8,450 nt of DNA from DASPKA01 sp035628335. GTDB taxonomy: Bacteria > Patescibacteriota > Doudnabacteria > UBA920. Below the pieces are notes generated by a model, which had not been told where the DNA came from, searched no databases, and saw only the letters and a list, made by a program, of their open reading frames with translations. This document shows positions 1-5,172 of this stretch, one piece after another (position 1 is the stretch's first letter; each line of letters starts with the position of its first letter). The stretch is from NCBI GenBank assembly GCA_035628335.1, contig DASPKA010000023.1:1-8450 (forward strand), read 5' to 3'. The position numbers and the translations under genes are program-made.

Positions 1-1
1 G

Positions 2-451
2 CTCATAGAAGTCTTGCCTGCACTAGAAGAAGTTAAGGAAGTTGAACTTAAGCCAGATGAGCTTAGAATAGAAGCTAACACTGCTTCTGGTCATGGAGGG
101 CAGTCAGTCAATACCACATATTCTGCAATCAGAATAACCCATATTCCAACAGGTATAAAGGTGTCTATACAGAACGAACGCTCGCAACACCAAAATCGTG
201 AAACTGCACTCCGGATACTTGCTTCAAAACTTCAAGTGCTCGAAGAAGCAAAGCTCGCCGATACAAAAAAAGAACTCCGTGGTGAGTACAAGTCAGCAGA
301 GTGGGGGAATCAAATAAGAAATTATGTGCTTCACCCCTACAAGCTGGTAAAAGATACAAGAACAGGAGTAGAAACCTCAAACGCTGAAGATGTCTTGGAA
401 GGTGAACTAGATCCATTCGTGCAAGCTTACTTAAAACAGAATATTCAATAG
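2..451 (+). CDS. prfB: Peptide chain release factor 2, C-terminal part (5' end outside window)
   Basis: Release factor 2 recognises UAA and UGA stop codons in the ribosomal A site and triggers hydrolysis of peptidyl-tRNA. About 149 codons are visible. The reading frame is open to the left edge, so the TTG at 14 is not a true start. The catalytic GGQ lies at 95-103 within SGHGGQSVNTT, followed by the conserved ITHIPTG and NERSQHQNR stretches. The C-terminal IRNYVLHPYKLVKDTRTGVE and the LDPFVQAYLK end are typical of RF2, not RF1, whose tail differs. The stop-codon-reading SPF tripeptide and any programmed frameshift lie outside the window. The residue before GGQ is His and the one after is Ser, where Ala and His are common; the neighbourhood is otherwise normal. 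Having RF2 implies UGA is a stop codon here. The gene ends at a hairpin terminator shared with the convergent minus-strand genes. Confidence 0.96.
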   Translation, partial: LIEVLPALEEVKEVELKPDELRIEANTASGHGGQSVNTTYSAIRITHIPTGIKVSIQNERSQHQNRETALRILASKLQVLEEAKLADTKKELRGEYKSAEWGNQIRNYVLHPYKLVKDTRTGVETSNAEDVLEGELDPFVQAYLKQNIQ

Positions 452-490
452 AAAAATGCTCTCAATCCAATCTGGACTGAGAGCATTTTG
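452..490. terminator. Bidirectional intrinsic terminator between prfB and the minus-strand cassette
   Basis: Arms 453-468 and 474-489 pair over 16 positions with one A-C mismatch, leaving a 5-nt loop (469-473). Because the stem ends in A/T runs, either strand reads as a hairpin followed by T's (TTTT on plus, TTTTT on minus). It begins one base after the prfB stop and about 14 bases after the stop of the minus-strand gene ending at 504, so it probably ends both transcripts. Confidence 0.93.
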
Positions 491-503
491 TATGAGCTTG
501 TAA

Positions 504-833
504 CTAGCCGAAGGCGTCGACGACGAGGAACCCGCCGCTTACAAGCCATGCGGCGAGTGCTCCCCTGAATTTCCCTTCTTGATCTTCAGGAAGTTCTACA
601 AATCGTGAGACATATCCCATAATGAGGAACGTGGCGAACATAGCTTTAGCCCCATCTTCTAGCACAGGATTCGTGTCTGTGAATTGCCATACAAAGTATG
701 GAATCACAAATGAGAGGCAGAGTTGGGAACCTACTGCTGCGGGTAACTTTAATCCATCCCACTTCATGCGTAAGGATGCGAATAGGAGCAGTGTTCCAAG
801 TGTGAGCAGTGCAAATGCAGTTAAAATAGACAT
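504..833 (-). CDS. Small membrane protein of unknown function (109 aa, about four TM segments)
   Basis: I do not recognise this family. The ATG at 833 is chosen because an AGGAGA ribosome binding site lies 5 bases upstream of it. A longer frame up to 917 exists, but it would run into the preceding gene. Hydrophobic stretches lie at about residues 3-24, 31-52, 62-80 and 89-107, the last reaching almost to the C-terminus. A short charged loop (LPEDQEGKFR, about 81-90) separates the last two, and another charged turn (MKWDGLK) follows the first. There are no recognisable catalytic motifs. The gene begins 16 bases after the stop of the upstream secreted-protein gene, so the two form an operon and the products may work together at the membrane. 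It could be a small holin-like or accessory integral membrane protein, but nothing visible supports a specific function. Confidence 0.82.
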   Translation of the reverse strand: MSILTAFALLTLGTLLLFASLRMKWDGLKLPAAVGSQLCLSFVIPYFVWQFTDTNPVLEDGAKAMFATFLIMGYVSRFVELPEDQEGKFRGALAAWLVSGGFLVVDAFG

Positions 834-838
834 GGTTT

Positions 839-844
839 TCTCCT
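839..844 (-). promoter_or_regulatory. Ribosome binding site AGGAGA that fixes the start of the 109-aa gene
   Basis: AGGAGA on the minus strand lies 5 bases before the ATG at 833, inside the 16-base gap between the two cassette genes. It rules out the longer in-frame start at 917. Confidence 0.85.
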
Positions 845-849
845 GTAAG

Positions 850-1560
850 TTATTCATCAATGAGGTAGGACCAGTTTCCGCCGACAGGCATATATCGGAC
901 TGGGCCTTTCGCATCATTGATATGAATGTTATCTCCGGGGCGGACTATGGCGACGAGCTGGCCCTTACGCCAACGTAGGGGGATGCCATGTTTTTTTGCG
1001 AAAGCTACAGCGACTTTGTATTGCATTACTTTCGCTAGGCTATCGCCTTTTTGCATCTCGTAGTAAATGTTATACATGCCCTTGGGCACGTAGTCAATTA
1101 CGTCTGAAAGAGTGTGAAACTGTGCTTGTGAAGTCTCGAAAACCTGCATGCCGGTTTGGAGTATAATGTACTTATATCCGTCTTTACACTCCTTGCAGTT
1201 TATTTTTGCCAGGAGTTGTTTGCGAAGGGTTATTGGTGTACGTTCCCCATTTGGGTTTAGGGAGTACACGTTTCCAACTTCTCCAAAGCGAATTTTCACA
1301 CCAAAAATTGGTCCGTACTCCGGGCGGTTAGCCTCCGCCCATCGCTGTACGCGCTCTGCCAGGTCTGGCCAGCGTTTATTGACTTCGGCCTCAAGTTTGC
1401 TTTCTTCAGTTGTTGCCAAACGTTCCAGGTCACTGTCTGTGATAGTGACAATTTGAACGCTGGCAACCTGAGAAACCTTCTTAGGAGTCTCCTGTACTGA
1501 CGTTGTGCCGATCAAGGAGGCCAATATCAGCAAAAAACTAATCACTAGTATTTTTTTCAT
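850..1560 (-). CDS. Secreted protein of unknown function with possible C-terminal LysM-like segment (236 aa)
   Basis: A typical signal peptide opens the protein: MKK, then a hydrophobic core at about residues 4-18, and no lipobox cysteine. This points to export or N-terminal anchoring. Residues about 43-80 are charged and probably helical. A CxxC pair (Cys122, Cys125, in NCKECK) could bind metal or form a disulphide. The segment at about 166-214 starts QKGDSLAKV and ends VRPGDNIHI, which fits the beginning and end of a LysM peptidoglycan-binding domain, but the middle is poor. I treat this as suggestive only. The ATG at 1560 has GGGAG six bases upstream. The gene leads a two-gene operon with the membrane protein ending at 504 and has its own promoter and a ~50-nt leader. 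G+C is roughly 46% by hand count, slightly above neighbouring ftsE (~42%). The function is unknown; a cell-wall-associated role is a guess from context. Confidence 0.85.
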   Translation of the reverse strand: MKKILVISFLLILASLIGTTSVQETPKKVSQVASVQIVTITDSDLERLATTEESKLEAEVNKRWPDLAERVQRWAEANRPEYGPIFGVKIRFGEVGNVYSLNPNGERTPITLRKQLLAKINCKECKDGYKYIILQTGMQVFETSQAQFHTLSDVIDYVPKGMYNIYYEMQKGDSLAKVMQYKVAVAFAKKHGIPLRWRKGQLVAIVRPGDNIHINDAKGPVRYMPVGGNWSYLIDE

Positions 1561-1566
1561 CTTTTT

Positions 1567-1571
1567 CTCCC
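1567..1571 (-). promoter_or_regulatory. Ribosome binding site GGGAG of the secreted-protein gene
   Basis: GGGAG on the minus strand ends six bases before the ATG at 1560. It is a clear Shine-Dalgarno sequence, unlike the upstream regions of the plus-strand genes here. Confidence 0.8.
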
Positions 1572-1593
1572 TAAAAATGTCGAATTTTGTGAT

Positions 1594-1613
1594 ATTGGCA
1601 CCATTTTGCCAAT
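1594..1613. repeat. 7-bp inverted repeat at the start of the cassette transcript
   Basis: ATTGGCA (1594-1600) and TGCCAAT (1607-1613) are perfect inverted copies separated by 6 bases. A wider CGAATT/AATTCG pair (1581-1586, 1611-1616) surrounds them. The element covers the predicted transcription start of the minus-strand operon (about 1612). It could be an operator or a 5' leader hairpin. Confidence 0.55.
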
Positions 1614-1618
1614 TCGGA

Positions 1619-1647
1619 ACTATAACATATTATTGAACAAATTGCAA
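1619..1647 (-). promoter_or_regulatory. Sigma-70-type promoter of the minus-strand cassette
   Basis: Read on the minus strand: -35 TTGCAA (1647-1642), a 17-base spacer, then -10 TATAGT (1624-1619), preceded by TGT to give an extended -10. Start of transcription is expected near 1612, leaving a ~50-base leader before the ATG at 1560. Confidence 0.72.
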
Positions 1648-1652
1648 GTCCA

Positions 1653-1683
1653 TTGTGCTTTGTATATTGTTTGGTGGTATAAT
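1653..1683 (+). promoter_or_regulatory. Extended -10 promoter of the ftsEX operon
   Basis: A perfect TATAAT (1678-1683) is preceded by TGG, giving the extended -10 form TGnTATAAT. The best -35 is a weak TTGTGC (1653-1658) with a 19-base spacer, so the promoter probably relies on the extended -10. Transcription should start near 1690, only about 5 bases before the ftsE ATG at 1695. Confidence 0.72.
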
Positions 1684-1694
1684 AAAGAAGCACT

Positions 1695-2375
1695 ATGATC
1701 AAATTTGAAGGTGTAGTTAAGTACTACGACGACTCAAAAGCCCTTTCTGGAATAAACCTTGAAATACAAGCAGGAGAGTTCATTTCCCTCGTCGGCCAAT
1801 CTGGAGCAGGTAAATCTACCTTACTTAAGCTCATTACTGGAGAAGAAGACCCAGATGAAGGAAAGATCTACATAGACAGTATAGACATTGCCCACGTTCG
1901 CAAGTCAGACTTGCCTTTTTTGCGTAGAAAAATTGGCATGGTGTTTCAGGATATAAAGCTTTTACCAAAGCGCACAGCACATGAGAATGTAGCATTTGCT
2001 ATGGAAGTTTCCGGTTACCCTAAATCCAAGATAGACAAAGAAGTACCTAAAATTTTAGAGCTCGTTGGTCTGCACAATAAAGCAAACAACTACCCAAACC
2101 AAATGTCAGGTGGTGAGCGTCAACGTGTTGCAATTGCCCGGAGCATGGTTCATAACCCGGTTTTAATCTTGGCAGATGAACCTACTGGTAACTTGGATGA
2201 GATTAATGCAAATGAAGTTATAGACTTGTTGATAAAAATTAACAAACTCGGTACAACCGTTATTCTTGCAACTCACGCAGCAGACCTAGTAAATAAAATA
2301 AAACGCCGCGTCATAACCATAAAACACGGCCAAGTCATAATAGAACAGCAGCATGGAAAATATAAGTTGTCATAA
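1695..2375 (+). CDS. ftsE: Cell division ATP-binding protein FtsE
   Basis: FtsE is the cytoplasmic ATPase of the FtsEX complex, which couples ATP hydrolysis to septal cell-wall remodelling instead of transport. All ABC ATPase motifs are intact in this 226-residue protein of normal length. Walker A is GQSGAGKST (34-42), the Q-loop Gln is at 85 (VFQD), the signature is MSGGERQ (137-143), Walker B is VLILADE (156-162), the D-loop is GNLD (165-168) and the H-loop His is 194. Related exporter ATPases (LolD/MacB type) share these motifs, but the FtsX partner directly downstream settles the call. The stop TAA overlaps the ftsX ATG by one base (TAATG), so translation is probably coupled. The start has no good Shine-Dalgarno, only a purine-rich AAGAAG 4 bases away, and the promoter lies very close upstream. 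Confidence 0.97.
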   Translation: MIKFEGVVKYYDDSKALSGINLEIQAGEFISLVGQSGAGKSTLLKLITGEEDPDEGKIYIDSIDIAHVRKSDLPFLRRKIGMVFQDIKLLPKRTAHENVAFAMEVSGYPKSKIDKEVPKILELVGLHNKANNYPNQMSGGERQRVAIARSMVHNPVLILADEPTGNLDEINANEVIDLLIKINKLGTTVILATHAADLVNKIKRRVITIKHGQVIIEQQHGKYKLS

Positions 2376-3298
2376 TGAATACTCTTAACATTTTTCGCAT
2401 ACTAAAGCACGGCACACTGAATTTCAGGCGTAACATCCTGTTGTCTTTAGCATCCACCTTGGTAATGGTGATAACACTCATTATTCTTACGGTTATTTTT
2501 ATTTCCTTCAGTCTTATTAACAACGCTCTCGGTCAGATAAAAGACAAAGTTGATGTGTCAGTGTACTTCAAGCTGGATCAGCCTGAAAATCGTGTGTTGG
2601 GAGTAAAGGACGACATCTCACGCATCGACGGTGTTACTGACATTACATACGTGTCGTCTCAGCAAGCATTAGAAAATTTTAAAGAAAAGAATGTTCAGGA
2701 CCCTGACTTAATTGCCTCAATAGACGAACTCGATCAAAACCCGCTTCCAGCTACCTTGCAGATAAAAGCCCAAAAACTTGACGAGTATCCAAGGATCGTT
2801 GAAAACATACGCAACTCGTCTAACATGAAGTACATAGAGAAGATAAACTACGAAGACAACCAGGCTGCCATAGACCGGCTGACAAAAATACTCCGCGTTA
2901 TTACTATTGTAGGTGTTACCATAGGACTTGTTTTTGCCATAGCTTCTATGTTGGTTATCTTTAACACTATTGCTTTAACAATTTTTAACCGCAAGGAAGA
3001 AGTAGAAATTATGCGCTTAGTCGGCGCTACTAATTGGTATATTCGCGGTCCATTTCTAGTTGAGAGTGCTATGTATAGCGCTTTAGCAACCCTTGTAGCT
3101 GCTACACTCTTCTGGCCGGTATACACAAAGTTCCTGCCTCAGGTGCTAACATTTACGGTTTCAGGTGCTGCTGACTACACGGTGCTGCGTTTCCCAGCTA
3201 ATAGTTTCCCTATGCTCGCTGTATCCATGCTTGCGCTGTCATTTTTGCTTTCGGGCATCACAACATTGTTTGCAATGAACAGATACTTAAAAAGATAG
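2375..3298 (+). CDS. ftsX: Cell division membrane protein FtsX
   Basis: FtsX is the membrane subunit of FtsEX. Its extracellular domain passes the FtsE ATPase signal to peptidoglycan hydrolases or their activators. The 307-residue protein has the family layout: a short cytoplasmic N-terminus, TM1 (about 21-46), an extracellular domain (about 52-170) with the typical NPLPATL stretch (122-128), TM2 (about 174-202), a conserved cytoplasmic loop with NRKEEVEIMRLVGATNWYI (205-223), TM3 (about 229-250) and TM4 (about 278-300). The ATG overlaps the ftsE stop and has no Shine-Dalgarno, so reinitiation after ftsE is likely. No hydrolase of the kind FtsEX usually controls (NlpC/P60 or M23) is encoded nearby, so its partner is unknown from this window. 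Confidence 0.96.
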   Translation: MNTLNIFRILKHGTLNFRRNILLSLASTLVMVITLIILTVIFISFSLINNALGQIKDKVDVSVYFKLDQPENRVLGVKDDISRIDGVTDITYVSSQQALENFKEKNVQDPDLIASIDELDQNPLPATLQIKAQKLDEYPRIVENIRNSSNMKYIEKINYEDNQAAIDRLTKILRVITIVGVTIGLVFAIASMLVIFNTIALTIFNRKEEVEIMRLVGATNWYIRGPFLVESAMYSALATLVAATLFWPVYTKFLPQVLTFTVSGAADYTVLRFPANSFPMLAVSMLALSFLLSGITTLFAMNRYLKR

Positions 3299-3359
3299 TC
3301 ATAAGCCGTAAGCATCCAAAAAATTTGTTTCCGACTTACGACTGCCGACCTACGACTAA
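3295..3359. repeat. Array of degenerate 7-bp repeats in inverted halves between ftsX and ftsQ
   Basis: The right half is four tandem heptads in register: CGACTTA (3332-3338), CGACTGC, CGACCTA and CGACTAA (3353-3359). The left half (3295-3315) reads as three weaker heptads of the same family on the opposite strand, the best being CGGCTTA (3308-3302). Segments 3297-3309 and 3331-3343 pair at 10 of 13 positions, so a hairpin is possible. The left half includes the ftsX stop codon. It resembles the heptanucleotide repeat families of some bacterial genomes, not a CRISPR. Confidence 0.7.
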
Positions 3360-3363
3360 TTCC

Positions 3364-4326
3364 GTGCAAGAGATTAAAGACAAAAAAAGTTTGAAGTCTT
3401 ATGACTCAACCAAGTTTGAAGGCGCATTAAAAAATGTGCGTTCGTCTGAGAGAGCGCGTAGGTACTCATGGCGCCTGATCAAAATTTGTCTTACTATCGC
3501 CTTACTCGCTGGTACCGCTTATGCGGTAAATTTTTTATACCACCACAGTAGTCTACTGCTCGTAACTGTTGAGTACAACATTGATGGTCCTCAGTACCTA
3601 AAAGACGATGCAAAAGCGCGCGTTGACTCATACTTGGAATCAAAAATACTTTCAGGAACCTTAAGTAGAAGATTCTTTTTGGCGTTCCAACCAAGTTTTC
3701 TCCTTGAGTCATTAAAAGCCATGGAAGAAGCAGAGGATGTTCGCATAGTAAAACTACAGAAGCTCTTCGCCTATCAAGTTCGTATTGTTTCCAAGAAGCC
3801 TGCGTTCTTTTTGACAGCAAAAAATTACACCGCAGTGTATACTGAAGACGGAACCCGAAGTTACTTCATGACTGACTCACTGGCAAAAAGCATGAAGCTC
3901 GAGGCAGGTAAGTTACTACTTTTGGATGCTATTTTTTTGGCAGAACCCCCGAAGCATTTTCCACAGTTAGCGTTTTCCGATGCGCTACATACAACGTTAA
4001 AAAAATCACTCTTCCTAAAAAAACTTTCGGTTACTATGGAGAAGTCTCTCCAGAATTCTGAGGAGGTTGTCTTTAAGGCACAGGTTTCTGAGAGTGTCTC
4101 TCGGGGAGATTTTACGCTCTACACTACACCTCAGGAAAAAGCAGACCAAGTTACTACCAAGCTTACCGCACTGCTTAAAAGTCTTAAAGATTCACAGCGC
4201 AAAAATCTCTCATACGTTGATCTAACTTACGCAGGCAAAGCCTACGTATGCTTTAAAAATTCACCCTGTAGCACCTCTCAAAGGGGCTCAACATCTCACA
4301 ATGACGAAACACTCTTCACGCAATAA
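3364..4326 (+). CDS. ftsQ: FtsQ/DivIB-like cell division protein
   Basis: FtsQ (DivIB) is a bitopic membrane protein that links early and late divisome proteins through its extracytoplasmic domains. Numbering here is from the TTG at 3325. One TM segment lies at about 50-72, after a basic cytoplasmic tail (RARRYSWRLIK). A POTRA-like region at about 78-164 starts VTVEYNIDGPQYL and ends with a family-like hydrophobic strand plus a lysine-rich KKPAFFLT. The region to about 312 ends in LSYVDLTYAGKAYV, matching the IDLR-type last strand of FtsQ. The family call rests on architecture and these two ends. The start is uncertain: TTG 3325 gives 333 residues, but its first 12 codons are mostly heptad repeat, so I prefer GTG 3364 (320 residues). 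Neither has a Shine-Dalgarno. The 3' end overlaps the UMP kinase gene by 26 bases. FtsQ more usually sits in the dcw cluster with ftsA and ftsZ. Confidence 0.8.
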   Translation: MQEIKDKKSLKSYDSTKFEGALKNVRSSERARRYSWRLIKICLTIALLAGTAYAVNFLYHHSSLLLVTVEYNIDGPQYLKDDAKARVDSYLESKILSGTLSRRFFLAFQPSFLLESLKAMEEAEDVRIVKLQKLFAYQVRIVSKKPAFFLTAKNYTAVYTEDGTRSYFMTDSLAKSMKLEAGKLLLLDAIFLAEPPKHFPQLAFSDALHTTLKKSLFLKKLSVTMEKSLQNSEEVVFKAQVSESVSRGDFTLYTTPQEKADQVTTKLTALLKSLKDSQRKNLSYVDLTYAGKAYVCFKNSPCSTSQRGSTSHNDETLFTQ

Positions 4327-5017
4327 AAAAGCTAATATCCAAAATAATATTTTTGTTATATCTCTAGGCGGTTCCCTACTAGTACCTAACGACATAGATA
4401 CTGCTTTTATCTCCAACTTTGTTAGTCTAATGAAGCGCCTGACGCGAAAAGGCTTTAAGTTCATACTAATAGCTGGAGGAGGGAAGCTCTGCCGTACCTA
4501 CCAGTCAGCAGCAAAGGCATTGCGCACTGTAAGTGATGTGGAGTTAGACGCCATGGGAATCGCGACTACAAAAGTGAATGCAGAGCTGCTGCGTATAGCG
4601 TTAGGTAATTTAGCACAACCAGCTGTGTACCAAGAGCCTCAAAAGATACGATGGGATGCTCCCATAGCTGTAGCAGGGGGTTGGAAGCCTGGGCGTAGTA
4701 CTGATGACGTCTCTATACACTTTGCAAAAGCGAATAAAATTTCTGCTGTGGTTAACTTAAGCAATATTGAAAAGCTGTACACTGCAGACCCGAAAGTATA
4801 CAAGAACGCAAAACCTATTGATAGCATTAACTGGAATGGTTTTATAAAAACAATTGGAACCAAGCGAATCCCTGGCGGCAACTACCCTTTCGACCCAGTA
4901 GCCGCTAAGTCTGCCAAAACCTTAGACATAAAGGTTTACGTAGCCTCTGGCCAAAACCTTACCAACCTATACGATCTCCTCCATCAAAAACCTTTCCAAG
5001 GAACAGTTATAAATTAA
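4301..5017 (+). CDS. pyrH: UMP kinase, archaeal-type (amino acid kinase family)
   Basis: The enzyme phosphorylates UMP to UDP with ATP, feeding pyrimidine nucleotides to RNA, DNA and cell-wall precursor synthesis in the cytoplasm. In this 238-residue protein the glycine-rich phosphate loop is SLGGSLLVP (21-29), a second glycine motif is AGGGKL (58-63), and GGWKPGRSTDDVS (126-138) is the UMP-site region. The nucleotide-binding segment NLSNIEKLYTADPKVY lies at 152-167, and PFDPVAAK (196-203) matches the family's DP.AA element. LVP after the first loop and the overall arrangement resemble the archaeal form more than the usual bacterial PyrH. Such forms occur in Patescibacteria. The ATG is the only plausible start and lies inside the ftsQ-like gene. 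The purine run AAGGGG is 14 bases upstream, too far for a good ribosome site, so coupling with the upstream gene is likely. About 15 extra residues precede the first strand. Confidence 0.91.
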   Translation: MTKHSSRNKKANIQNNIFVISLGGSLLVPNDIDTAFISNFVSLMKRLTRKGFKFILIAGGGKLCRTYQSAAKALRTVSDVELDAMGIATTKVNAELLRIALGNLAQPAVYQEPQKIRWDAPIAVAGGWKPGRSTDDVSIHFAKANKISAVVNLSNIEKLYTADPKVYKNAKPIDSINWNGFIKTIGTKRIPGGNYPFDPVAAKSAKTLDIKVYVASGQNLTNLYDLLHQKPFQGTVIN

Positions 5018-5035
5018 GGGACATGTACTGCCCTT
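5016..5035 (+). terminator. Weak hairpin after the UMP kinase gene
   Basis: AAGGG (5016-5020) plus CA (5022-5023) pairs with TG (5029-5030) plus CCCTT (5031-5035), with one bulged A and a 5-nt loop. The following sequence is T-rich but not a clean T run. It begins at the stop codon of the kinase gene and is at best a weak terminator. Confidence 0.4.
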
Positions 5036-5066
5036 TAAGAAATTATTTTCGTACATTTTATAACAA

Positions 5067-5112
5067 TTGTGGATAAGCAAATGTGGTAATAATAGAAAAA
5101 ACGTGTAATAAT
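5067..5112 (+). promoter_or_regulatory. Possible promoter region of the fibre-like gene
   Basis: TTGTGG (5067-5072) could serve as a -35. Two near-identical -10-like elements follow: TAATAAT at 5087-5093 (preceded by TGG) and at 5106-5112 (preceded by TG). Neither pairs with TTGTGG at the ideal spacing (about 15 bases for the first). This AT-rich stretch is the only candidate seen upstream of the large gene. Confidence 0.35.
5068..5076 (-). other. Perfect DnaA-box sequence (TTATCCACA)
   Basis: The minus strand reads TTATCCACA, identical to the high-affinity consensus DnaA box. It lies in an AT-rich 155-base gap and overlaps the possible -35 of the fibre-like gene. No second good box is seen nearby; TGTGGTAAT at 5082-5090 is only a poor match. 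It may be a regulatory site or chance. Confidence 0.5.
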
Positions 5113-5172
5113 GAAAACAAGTTGTATTTTAAATTTTTGAAATAAATTAAATAAAATTGATTGAAATTGGCA

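Noticed and set aside
14..14. TTG as the start of the release factor gene
   Set aside because: The frame is open to the left edge and the protein lacks most of RF2; the gene simply begins outside the window.
834..917. N-terminal extension of the 109-aa membrane protein to 137 residues
   Set aside because: It would overlap the upstream gene by 68 bases and ignore a strong AGGAGA site before the ATG at 833.
622..978. Plus-strand open frame of 118 codons
   Set aside because: It lies antisense to the two cassette genes, has no ribosome site and no family-like sequence; a shadow frame.
3332..3359. Heptad array as a CRISPR
   Set aside because: Repeats are 7 bp, directly abutting with no spacers, and no cas genes are present.
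5018..5172. Replication origin at the AT-rich gap with the DnaA box
   Set aside because: Only one good DnaA box is present and no dnaA, dnaN or other origin-linked gene is nearby.
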